Assembly (NCBI GenBank): GCA_963753115.1 | Contig: CAVWBB010000033.1 | Location: forward strand, 62,001 to 126,000 | Length of the DNA stretch: 64,000 nucleotides | From: Bog-473 sp963753115 | GTDB lineage: Bacteria > Actinomycetota > Acidimicrobiia > Acidimicrobiales > RAAP-2 | Direction: 5' to 3' | Shown: one piece after another, positions 8,702-16,727 of the stretch | Layout of the letters: each line of letters begins with the position of its first letter | Numbering within the stretch: the stretch's first letter is position 1 | Position numbers and translations under genes: made by a program | The notes under the pieces: generated by a model | Told to the model about the DNA's origin: nothing | Databases searched by the model: none | What the model saw: the letters and a program-made list of their open reading frames with translations, nothing else

Positions 8702-10774
8702 GTGAGCGCCATCGCAACACCTCCCATGGCCGAAAAGATCACCAAGCGGCGGCTCTGGGTGATCCTCGGCGCACTGCTGTTGGGCATGCTCCTCGCCGCC
8801 CTCGACCAGACCATCGTCTCGACGGCGCTGCCCACCATTGTCGGTGACCTGCACGGGGGGTCGCACCTGGCATGGGTCGTCACCGCGTACCTGCTGGCAT
8901 CCACGGTGTCCACGCCGTTGTGGGGGAAGTTGGGCGACCAATACGGACGCAAGACCTTCTTCCAGGCCGCCATCGTCATCTTCGTGATCGGCTCGGCGCT
9001 GTCCGGTTTCAGCCACACCATGACCGAGTTGATCGCCTTCCGTGCGCTGCAGGGACTGGGCGGTGGAGGCTTGATGGTCGGCGCGCAGACGATCATCGGC
9101 GACGTCGTGTCGCCGCGCGACCGGGGCCGCTACATGGGTCTGTTCGGCGCCATGTTCGCAGTGGCCACCGTGATCGGGCCGCTCATCGGTGGGCTCTGCG
9201 TGACCTATCTGAGTTGGCGCTGGGTCTTCTACATCAACCTGCCGCTCGGGATCCTCGCTCTCTTCGTGACCGGCGCCGTGCTTCCAGGCCATCTGCGCCG
9301 GGTCTCGCACCGCATCGACTATGCGGGCGCGCTGCTCCTGGCCGGCTCCGCGACGTCTCTCATCATCTTCGCCAGCTTGGGTGGGATTTCGTGGGCGTGG
9401 GTCTCCACCCCGAGCATCGCCACTGCGGTCCTCGGCGTCGTGTTGGCGGGCGCGTTCTTGTTGGCCGAGCGCGGTGCGACGGAGCCCGTCATCCCGCTCA
9501 AGCTCTTCAGGGAGCGGGTCTTCAACGCGGCCAGCGCCATCGGCTTCGTCATGGGGTTCGCCATGTTCGGTGCGCTCACCTTCCTCCCGCTGTACATGCA
9601 GATCGTCAAGGGCGTGAGCCCCACGGCATCGGGCCTGCGGATTCTGCCGCTGATGCTGGGCATGTTGGGTGCCTCCGTCACCTCGGGACGCCTCGTGACG
9701 CGCTGGGGCCGCTACAAGATCTTCCCGATCGTCGGAACCGCGTTGATGACTGTGGGTGCGTATCTGCTGTCACTGATCGACGCGTCGACCAACGGCTGGG
9801 TGCTGGCCGGCTACATGTTCGTCTTCGGTGTCGGCATGGGCCTCGTCATGCAGGTGCTCGTGGTCGCCGTGCAGAACGCCGTCTCGTACCAGGACCTCGG
9901 GGTGGCCACCAGCAGCGCCACGTTCTTCCGCATGATCGGTGGTTCGTTCGGCACAGCGGTGTTCGGGGCGATCTACGCCATCGTCTTGAACCACACGATC
10001 GCGCCGACGCTGGCCAAGGTCCCGGCCTCGATCTTGCGGAGCTTCAACCCGCAGACGATCAACCCGGGGGTACTGGCGCAGCTCAAGTCCACCGCAGCGG
10101 GGCTGTTCTTCTATGGGAAGTACATCGACGCGGTGACCCACGCGATCCAGATCGTCTTTCTCGTCGCGGTGCCGATCGCCTTCGTGGCGTTCCTGTTGAG
10201 CTTCTTGCTCCCCGAGGTGGAGTTGCGCAAGACCGTGCAGACGGTCGACGTCGGCGAAGTGAACGGCTCGCCCGACCCCCGGACGTCGCTGCAGGAGATC
10301 GAGCTGGCGTTGACCCGGTTGTCGGACCGGGAGAACCGCGTCGAGCTGTACACGACGCTGGCCCACCGGGCTGGTATCGATCTCCCGCCCCGCGCCTGTT
10401 GGTTGCTGTACCGGTTGGCCGACCAACCGGCCTGCACTGTGAACGATGTGGCGAACCGGCTCAAGGTGGCCCCGGACCTGATTCAGCCCGGGGTCGACGG
10501 CTTGCTCGCGGCCGGCATGGTCGAGGAGCGCCGGCGGGGTGCGGAGTGCGATCTCTATCTCACGACTGCGGGCACGAGTGCCCTCGAGAAGCTCACTGAG
10601 GCGCGGCGCACCGGGCTGACCGAGCTCCTGGAGGGTTGGAACCCCGAGGAGCACCCCGAGATCATCGAGATGGTGAAGGACCTGGCGCACTCCCTCCTGG
10701 CCGACGACGAGCGCCTTGTGGCGGACGCCATGCCCCATGCGGAGGCGGGGGCGGGGGTGGCGGGGGGCGGCTGA
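8702..10774 (+). CDS. DHA2-family MFS drug transporter fused to a C-terminal winged-helix domain
   Basis: The first ~510 residues are a 14-helix major facilitator of the DHA2 (EmrB/QacA) type: LDQTIVSTALPTIVGDL in helix 1, GKLGDQYGRK in loop 2-3, and FRALQGLGGGG. The C-terminal ~170 residues are soluble and resemble a MarR-type winged helix (PPRACWLLYRLAD, TVNDVANRLKVAPDLIQPGVDGLLAAGMVEE, then LYLTTAGTSAL). Start GTG 8702 was preferred over GTG 8678 because GGAGAGG lies just upstream. The function is probably proton-driven export with a cytoplasmic sensor or DNA-binding tail; the tail's role is inference. Confidence 0.85.
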   Translation: MSAIATPPMAEKITKRRLWVILGALLLGMLLAALDQTIVSTALPTIVGDLHGGSHLAWVVTAYLLASTVSTPLWGKLGDQYGRKTFFQAAIVIFVIGSALSGFSHTMTELIAFRALQGLGGGGLMVGAQTIIGDVVSPRDRGRYMGLFGAMFAVATVIGPLIGGLCVTYLSWRWVFYINLPLGILALFVTGAVLPGHLRRVSHRIDYAGALLLAGSATSLIIFASLGGISWAWVSTPSIATAVLGVVLAGAFLLAERGATEPVIPLKLFRERVFNAASAIGFVMGFAMFGALTFLPLYMQIVKGVSPTASGLRILPLMLGMLGASVTSGRLVTRWGRYKIFPIVGTALMTVGAYLLSLIDASTNGWVLAGYMFVFGVGMGLVMQVLVVAVQNAVSYQDLGVATSSATFFRMIGGSFGTAVFGAIYAIVLNHTIAPTLAKVPASILRSFNPQTINPGVLAQLKSTAAGLFFYGKYIDAVTHAIQIVFLVAVPIAFVAFLLSFLLPEVELRKTVQTVDVGEVNGSPDPRTSLQEIELALTRLSDRENRVELYTTLAHRAGIDLPPRACWLLYRLADQPACTVNDVANRLKVAPDLIQPGVDGLLAAGMVEERRRGAECDLYLTTAGTSALEKLTEARRTGLTELLEGWNPEEHPEIIEMVKDLAHSLLADDERLVADAMPHAEAGAGVAGGG

Positions 10775-10797
10775 CGGTACCGGGGCCGGCGGCTGCG

Positions 10798-10839
10798 TGA
10801 CTGCGGCTGTCTGACTGCGGCTGTCTGACTGCGGTGGTC
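10798..10839. repeat. Three tandem copies of a 14-bp repeat
   Basis: TGACTGCGGCTGTC occurs twice exactly and a third time with two changes. The array sits between the convergent transporter and kinase genes. No clear hairpin with a T-run accompanies it. Confidence 0.8.
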
Positions 10840-10854
10840 GAGGTGGCCCAGCGG

Positions 10855-11883
10855 TCAGGCGTGGCCCGGCAGCCCGTCTTCGGGGAGCTTGAGCGCCTGG
10901 CGGAGGGCGGCCAGCGTGTCCGGCGGCACGTCTTCGGCGTCGAGCCCGATGAGCGCGGCACCCAGTACGGGCGGGGCGTCGAGATGGACGAGAACAGCGC
11001 GTGGTGCGACGGCGTTGATGCCGGCCGCCACCCGGGCGTGGAAGGCCGTGTCGGTGGTGTCGAAGATGCCGCCGCCGACGACGACCTCGACGGCTTCGTT
11101 CTGCAGGTCGAGCCGGACCACGGCGGCACGGACGAAGGCCACCACCTCATCAGCAAGCGTGTCGGCTGCGGTCCGAGCCGGTGCGTCGCCCGCGGCGGCG
11201 GCTTCAAGGAGGACGCGGGCGAGCTCGAAGAGCCGTGCGTAGGGGAGGGTGCCGGTGTAGATACCGGTCAAGGCGGCTTCCGCGTCGGCGACGCCGAGCT
11301 GCGCCGGCACCCGTTCGCTCAGGATCGTCGGTTCGCCCCGCCCGTCGCCGGCCCGCAGGGCGAGGCCGAGGGCGCGTAGGCCGAGCCAGGCGCCGCCCGG
11401 CGCGAAGTCGCCCGACAGCTCGGCCAGGGCCGGAAAGCGCACGGTCCGTCCGTCAGGCCCGACCGCGGCGCAGTTCATTCCCGTGCCGCAGACGAGGCCG
11501 ATGCCCCAATGCGACGTCGTCCCCGCGCGCGACACGGCGAAGGTGTCGTTGCGCAAGATGACCCGTTCGGTCCATCCCAAGGCGTCGATCGCCGGTGCGA
11601 GCCGCTCCTCGTCGACGGGCAGGTCGATACCAGCCAGGCAGTACACACCCGTTCGACAGATCGCCGCCCCGGTGGCCGCTATCTGCGCGTCGGCCAGGAC
11701 CGCGGTGAAGGCTTCGGTGAGGGCGCTGACCGTGCCTTCGATCCCGACGAGCTGATGGTTGCTGGGGCCAACCCGGGCCCGGCCGAGCACGGTACCGAGC
11801 CGCGACACGAGGACGACATCGGTCTTCGTGCTGCCCCCGTCGAAGGCCAGCACGGCCGGCGCGGAATCGGAGGGCGCGGCCAC
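10855..11883 (-). CDS. BadF/BadG/BcrA/BcrD ATPase family, N-acetylglucosamine kinase-like
   Basis: Acetate-kinase-fold sugar kinase. The phosphate-1 loop is FDGGSTKTDVVLV, followed by GPSNHQLVG, the RNDTFAV motif containing the likely catalytic Asp, and GTGMNCAAV for adenosine contacts. Length of 342 residues fits eukaryote-type GlcNAc kinases and related bacterial amino-sugar kinases. It is divergent from the GH4 glycosidase only about 23 bp away, which suggests a shared control region and a joint role in sugar or amino-sugar catabolism. Exact substrate not proven. Confidence 0.8.
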   Translation of the reverse strand: MAAPSDSAPAVLAFDGGSTKTDVVLVSRLGTVLGRARVGPSNHQLVGIEGTVSALTEAFTAVLADAQIAATGAAICRTGVYCLAGIDLPVDEERLAPAIDALGWTERVILRNDTFAVSRAGTTSHWGIGLVCGTGMNCAAVGPDGRTVRFPALAELSGDFAPGGAWLGLRALGLALRAGDGRGEPTILSERVPAQLGVADAEAALTGIYTGTLPYARLFELARVLLEAAAAGDAPARTAADTLADEVVAFVRAAVVRLDLQNEAVEVVVGGGIFDTTDTAFHARVAAGINAVAPRAVLVHLDAPPVLGAALIGLDAEDVPPDTLAALRQALKLPEDGLPGHA

Positions 11884-11906
11884 GGACGGATGTTACGTTG
11901 CGCTGC

Positions 11907-13202
11907 GTGGGCACCAAGGTGGTCGTCGTCGGCGGCGGGAGCACGTACACCCCCGAGCTGGTCGACGGCTTGTGCGACGTTGAGGAACGGATGGCCGTCG
12001 ACGACCTCGTCCTGCTCGACCCGAGCGACATGCGCCGGGAGGTCGTCGGGGGGCTCTCCGAGCGGATCCTGCGCACACGCGGCTGGGGTGGGACGTTCTC
12101 GACGACGGCCGACCCCCATGCCGCCCTCGAAGGAGCGGATTTCGTGGTTGTCCAGCTCCGCATCGGGGGCCAGGCGGCGCGCCACGTCGATGAGACCCTG
12201 CCCGTCGGCTACGGGTGCCTGGGGCAGGAGACCGTGGGTGCCGGCGGCTTGGCCAAGGCGCTGCGCACCGTGCCCATCGTTCTCGGGCTGGCGGAGGAGA
12301 TGGCGGCTCGTGCCAACCCGGGCGCCTGGATGGTCGACTTCACCAACCCGGTGGGGATCGTGACCCAGGCGCTGCTCGACGAGGGCCACCGCGCGGTGGG
12401 CCTGTGCAACGTCGCCATCTGGGCCCAGCGGCGGATCGGGCACTATCTCGGCGTCGACCCCGACGAGGTCGCGGTCGAGCACGTGGGGCTGAACCACCTG
12501 ACCTGGATCAGATCCGCCCGGGTGGGCGGTGACGGTGCTGACGCCGGAGATGATCGGCTGGAGGATCTGTTCGAGCGTTTCGGCCCCGAGCTCGAGCTCG
12601 AGAGCGGCGTCCCCATCGACGTGTTGCGCCTGCAGCAGGCGCTGCCCTCCTACTACGTGCACTACTACTACCAACATGATGCCGAGGTTGCGCAGCAGTC
12701 GGTCCCGGGCCACCGGTCGCGGGCGGACGTCGTGGCCGAGTTGGAGACCACGCTCCTTGAGGAGTATCGAGACCCCGCGCTGGTTTCCAAGCCCGAGAAG
12801 CTGTCGTACCGCGGCGGTGCCTACTACTCGCTGGCAGCGGTCCGCCTGATGGCATCGCTCCACGCCGGCACGGGCGACGTGCAGGTCGTCGACATGCGCA
12901 ATGACGGCGCCATCCCGGGCCTGCCCGACGATGCGGTGGTCGAGACGACGGCGGTCGTCGACGCCAGCGGCGCCCACCCGCTTCCCCAGCGCGACCTGTC
13001 ACCCGAGATGCTCGGCCTGGTCCAACACGCCAAGGCCTACGAGCGCCTGGCGGTCAAGGCCGCCTGCTCGGGCAGCAGGGACGATGTCGTGCGGGCACTG
13101 TTGGCCAACCCGCTGATCGGACAGTTCCCGTTGGCGGCCGAGTTGGCGGACGAGCTCCTTGGGGCCAATCGGCTGTACCTGCCTCGCTTCTTCCCGGCAT
13201 GA
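11907..13202 (+). CDS. Glycoside hydrolase family 4 (6-phospho-beta-glucosidase-like)
   Basis: GH4 enzymes cleave glycosides by an NAD- and metal-dependent redox mechanism. Visible are the N-terminal dinucleotide site KVVVVGGGSTYTPEL, DFTNPVG, the metal-binding Cys in GLCNV and the metal-binding His in GLNHLTW. At about 431 residues the length is normal. GTG 11907 places the start directly before the Rossmann strand, as in relatives. Divergent partner of the sugar kinase. GH4 includes alpha- and beta-specific members; the 6-phospho-beta-glucosidase subgroup fits best by the GLCNV/GLNHL pattern. Confidence 0.85.
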   Translation: MGTKVVVVGGGSTYTPELVDGLCDVEERMAVDDLVLLDPSDMRREVVGGLSERILRTRGWGGTFSTTADPHAALEGADFVVVQLRIGGQAARHVDETLPVGYGCLGQETVGAGGLAKALRTVPIVLGLAEEMAARANPGAWMVDFTNPVGIVTQALLDEGHRAVGLCNVAIWAQRRIGHYLGVDPDEVAVEHVGLNHLTWIRSARVGGDGADAGDDRLEDLFERFGPELELESGVPIDVLRLQQALPSYYVHYYYQHDAEVAQQSVPGHRSRADVVAELETTLLEEYRDPALVSKPEKLSYRGGAYYSLAAVRLMASLHAGTGDVQVVDMRNDGAIPGLPDDAVVETTAVVDASGAHPLPQRDLSPEMLGLVQHAKAYERLAVKAACSGSRDDVVRALLANPLIGQFPLAAELADELLGANRLYLPRFFPA

Positions 13203-13254
13203 CGCGCATTGCGTGGATCTTCGTGCACGATGTGCTCATGGACCCGAAGGCCCC

Positions 13255-14682
13255 ATGAGCGTCGCCGGCACCGACGAGACCGTCACGCCGCAGCCGGCGC
13301 GCATCGGGAAGGACAGGCGCCAGCTGCCGAGTTGGCGTTGGGAGGAGTTGCGGACGACGCTCTGGGTCGTCCCGAGCCTCCTCGTCGTGGTCTCGTTCCT
13401 GCTGTTCGTCGCGACATTCGTGATCGATGTCGCGGCGTACCACGGCCACCTGACGCTCCCGGTCTGGATCCGCACGGGGAGCGCCGACGCCGAGCGCCAG
13501 GTCCTCATCGCCATCGCTGCCGCGGTCATCACGGTCATCGGTGTGGTCTTTTCCATCACCATCCTGGCGCTGACGCTGGCTTCGCAGCAGTTCGGACCGC
13601 GCATGATGCGCAACTTCGTGCGCGACATCGGGAACCAGGTGACGCTGGGGATCTTCGTCGGGACGTTCGTCTACTCGGTGCTCGGTCTGGTCTCCATCAA
13701 CAGCCTGAGCTCCACCTTCGTCCCTCATCTCTCCACGTCCGTCGCCGAGGCGTTGCTGCTGGTCGATCTCGGGGTGCTGATCTACTTCATCCACCACATC
13801 GCCAAGTCGATCCAGTTGCCCGAGGTGATTGCCGGCATCGCCGACGACCTGATGCGGTCGATCGACGCCGAGTTCCCTGACCCCGTCGGGTCGGATGATC
13901 TCTCGCTGCCCCGGCGTGCCGGGAAGAGCGTGCCGGAGCTGTTGACACTGATCGACGAGGGGGGCGCCGTCGTCCGCTCACAGGTGAGTGGCTACATCCA
14001 GTACGTCGGCTATGCGCAGCTGATCGCCATCGCCACCCGTTCGGACGCCGTGATCCGGCTGGAGCACCGCCCCGGGCACTACCTGGCGACGGGTCGGCCC
14101 CTGGCCATCGTGTGGCCCCAGACCGCAGAGCCCGACGTCGCCCGGGCGCTCTCCAAAGCGCACGTCACCGGGCCGCACCGGACCCTCGTGCAGGACCCGG
14201 TCTTCGCCATCGACCAGCTCGTCGAGATCGCCATCAGGGCCTTGTCCTCGGCAGTCAACGACACCTTCACTACGCTGACCTGCATCGACTGGCTGTCGGC
14301 CGGCCTGGGGCGTGTGTCCGGTCGAGTTCTCGACGAGGGCGTCTACCGGGACTCGTCGGGCAAAGTCCGCCTCATTGAGTTCGACCCGTCCTACGCCCGC
14401 ATGGTCAACCGCGCCTTCGACAAGATCCGGCAGAGTGCGCGGGGCATGCCGGCCGTCCTGATCCGTCTGATCGACTCCGTCGGATCGATCATCCTCGACA
14501 CGACTTCGCCAGAGCAGCGGGCCGTCCTTCGCCGGCAGGCGGACATGGTGTTGCGGTTGGCGGAGGAGTCGGTCACCGAGCCCAACGATCTGGAGGAGAT
14601 CCGCTTCCGGTACCGGCGCATACCCGGCGAGGACGCGTTCGAGGCCTCGCCGCACGCGGCGTCGAGGATCGACCAGCGCTGA
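13255..14682 (+). CDS. DUF2254 predicted membrane protein
   Basis: N-terminal membrane region with four hydrophobic segments (about residues 35-57, 80-105, 125-145 and 155-175), followed by a soluble C-terminal part of about 280 residues. Motifs such as FGPRMMRNFVRDIGNQ and ALSSAVNDTFTTLTCIDWL are hallmarks of DUF2254. ATG 13255 follows GAAGG; the earlier frame overlaps the GH4 gene and is unlike the family. Function unknown; no operon partner is evident. Confidence 0.85.
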   Translation: MSVAGTDETVTPQPARIGKDRRQLPSWRWEELRTTLWVVPSLLVVVSFLLFVATFVIDVAAYHGHLTLPVWIRTGSADAERQVLIAIAAAVITVIGVVFSITILALTLASQQFGPRMMRNFVRDIGNQVTLGIFVGTFVYSVLGLVSINSLSSTFVPHLSTSVAEALLLVDLGVLIYFIHHIAKSIQLPEVIAGIADDLMRSIDAEFPDPVGSDDLSLPRRAGKSVPELLTLIDEGGAVVRSQVSGYIQYVGYAQLIAIATRSDAVIRLEHRPGHYLATGRPLAIVWPQTAEPDVARALSKAHVTGPHRTLVQDPVFAIDQLVEIAIRALSSAVNDTFTTLTCIDWLSAGLGRVSGRVLDEGVYRDSSGKVRLIEFDPSYARMVNRAFDKIRQSARGMPAVLIRLIDSVGSIILDTTSPEQRAVLRRQADMVLRLAEESVTEPNDLEEIRFRYRRIPGEDAFEASPHAASRIDQR

Positions 14683-14692
14683 GCGGGGTCGC

Positions 14693-16090
14693 CTAGCCAG
14701 CGTTGTCGGTCGGGGACGTGGTGGTCGAGGCGGGTCCGGTCGTCGTCGTACTGCTGCTGGTGCTGCTGGTGCCGTGCGTGCTGGTTGTCGTGGTGGTTCC
14801 CGAGCCCCCTCCGCCCGCGGTCGACGCCGTCGTCGTGGTCGTGCTCGCGCCCGAGGAGGACCCCGATGACGTGGTCGTCGTGGTCGTGGGTGCGGCGGGT
14901 GGTGCGACGAAGGGCACGGTCTCCCCGCGCATGGTCGTGAGGCTGGCTGACGGGGTCGCCGAAAGGTTTGTGCAGCCGCGGGCAGCGTTCCAGCTCGTCA
15001 CCGCCGCCGTCGCCGGGGCGCCGGTCAGTGGCTGGGGCACGCCGCTGAGGATCGTGGCGGGGCGCCAGACCGCGCCCGTGATGTGTCGGCCCTGTGCGGT
15101 GAGGATGAGCGTGCCGCTGTTGGTCTCGGGTGCCGTGTTGTCGTAGAAGGCGAGATTGCCCAGGCCGTAGTCGACGTAGGCCCCGCCGAGGTAACCGCCG
15201 CCGAGCAGGACGTGGGCGTTGGAGCCGATGACGACGTCGGCGCCCGCCTTGACGAGCTGCTCCGCCAGCGGCTCCTGCTGCGGGTTCGGGCAGGCCTGCG
15301 TCTCGGTGCCCCAGTGCACGTAGACGATCACGGTGTCTGCGGTGCGCCGCACCTGCTGGACCTCGCGCACGAGCTGTGTCGGGTCGATGGCCGAGGCGAC
15401 GCCGGGTTGGGTGGCCGACGCCGTCCAGGTGGAGACCAGGTTGTCCGCGATCACCTGGGTCGCCGAAATGATGGCGATTCGTTGCCCGTTGACGGTGACC
15501 CGGTAGGGCGTGAAGGCCTGTGCGGCCGTGCTGCCGATGCCGATGATGGGATAGCTGGCCTGGTTGGCGATCGTCAGGTTCTGCGACAAGCCCTGCGGTC
15601 CACAGTCCATGCCATGGTCGTTGGCTTCGGTGGCCACCGACACCGTGGCGCTCTTGAGCGCGGTGATGGCGGAAGCGGGCGCGTCGAAGATGTACTGCTT
15701 GTTCTGGGGCTCCGGGCAGACGCCGTTGGTCACGGCGGTCTCGAGGTTCACCATGCGGACCTGCGTCCCGGCGAGGAGTTGCGGGATCGTGGTGCCCAGA
15801 GCGGTGGCGGGGTCCTTCGCCAGATTGGTGCCCACCGCGCCTGCGAAATGCACGTCGCCGCCGAAGCCGAGCGTGACGGTCTTGCCGTTGCCGGTCCACG
15901 CCGGGTTGAGCGGCGAGTGCTTCGGGAAGTGCTCGGTGACCACGACGGCGTGATGGGACGTCGGTGGCGTGGCTTTGGGTGGCGCGCTGGAACCCCCCGA
16001 GAAGAACGCGAAATAGATCAGGAGAACAAGGACGAGCGCACCACCGACGGCGAACTGACGGCGCCGACGCATGACCCTACGGGAGACCAC
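14693..16090 (-). CDS. CapA-like (PGA_cap) metallophosphoesterase-fold protein
   Basis: An N-terminal membrane anchor (about residues 14-30) precedes an extracytoplasmic PGA_cap domain (about 65-365). Conserved pieces are LGFGGDVHFAG, MVNLETAVT, ATEANDHGMDCGPQGLSQ, VIVYVHWGTE, VVIGSNAHVLLGG and VDYGLGN. CapA proteins are linked to poly-gamma-glutamate capsule synthesis, but no capB or capC is nearby, so the role may differ. The last ~90 residues are almost only Thr, Ser, Gly and Ala, a flexible wall-spanning tail. An ATG at 16072 is a possible alternative start. Confidence 0.75.
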   Translation of the reverse strand: MVSRRVMRRRRQFAVGGALVLVLLIYFAFFSGGSSAPPKATPPTSHHAVVVTEHFPKHSPLNPAWTGNGKTVTLGFGGDVHFAGAVGTNLAKDPATALGTTIPQLLAGTQVRMVNLETAVTNGVCPEPQNKQYIFDAPASAITALKSATVSVATEANDHGMDCGPQGLSQNLTIANQASYPIIGIGSTAAQAFTPYRVTVNGQRIAIISATQVIADNLVSTWTASATQPGVASAIDPTQLVREVQQVRRTADTVIVYVHWGTETQACPNPQQEPLAEQLVKAGADVVIGSNAHVLLGGGYLGGAYVDYGLGNLAFYDNTAPETNSGTLILTAQGRHITGAVWRPATILSGVPQPLTGAPATAAVTSWNAARGCTNLSATPSASLTTMRGETVPFVAPPAAPTTTTTTSSGSSSGASTTTTTASTAGGGGSGTTTTTSTHGTSSTSSSTTTTGPASTTTSPTDNAG

Positions 16091-16181
16091 TTCGGCACTA
16101 TGTCACAGACTGTGCCGGAAACCCCGGCGAGGAGAGTTGCTGACCAGCGGGTACGCGCCGGCTGGCGCCGTGGTCGGCGAC

Positions 16182-16727
16182 CTACGCCGCCCAGAGCGTG
16201 TCCCAGTGTGCAGCGAGCGAGGTGACGATCCCGGAGCAGCCGGCGGCGATCATGTCGCGGCACTCGTCGAAGACAGCCTCGTCGCCGTAATAAGGGTCGG
16301 GCACGTCAGCGGCGGCGCCGGCGGCGGGATCGAAGGCCCTGAGCAGGGCAAGCCGACCGGGGTCGGCTCCCAGGCTGCGGAGGGTCTGTTGGTGACGGCG
16401 GTCCAGGGCGACCAAGAGCTCGATCCGACCCAGCTCGGACGACGCGATCTGGTGGGCCACATGCCGGTGATCGGGGTAGCCCGCCCGGTCGAGCGCCTCT
16501 TGGGCGAGCGCGTGCATGGGCTCGCCTTCGTGCCACGGGCCGGTGCCGGCGCTGCGCACCTCGAGGTGGTCGGCCAGGGAGCTGCCATCGGCCAGGTCGG
16601 TGGAGGCCGCCAGGGACCGCGTGATCACCTCGGCCATGGGGGAGCGGCAGATGTTCCCGGTGCAGACGAAGACGATGCGGTAGGGCCGGTCGCCGAGCGC
16701 ACCCGGTGGGACGACGATCGCGCTCAT
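16182..16727 (-). CDS. Low-molecular-weight protein tyrosine phosphatase
   Basis: The P-loop is VCTGNICRSP, with the nucleophile near Cys22 and Arg28. The general-acid Asp is in DVPDPYYG near the C-terminus, the usual LMW-PTP order. Its ATG overlaps the stop of the upstream acyl-CoA synthetase by 4 bp (ATGA), so the two are coupled. The family dephosphorylates tyrosine kinases or arginine phosphate; neither partner is visible here. Confidence 0.88.
   Translation of the reverse strand: MSAIVVPPGALGDRPYRIVFVCTGNICRSPMAEVITRSLAASTDLADGSSLADHLEVRSAGTGPWHEGEPMHALAQEALDRAGYPDHRHVAHQIASSELGRIELLVALDRRHQQTLRSLGADPGRLALLRAFDPAAGAAADVPDPYYGDEAVFDECRDMIAAGCSGIVTSLAAHWDTLWAA

Noticed and set aside
15083..16225. 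380-codon ORF opposite the CapA-like gene
   Set aside because: Shadow with no motifs; the PGA_cap motifs are clear on the other strand.
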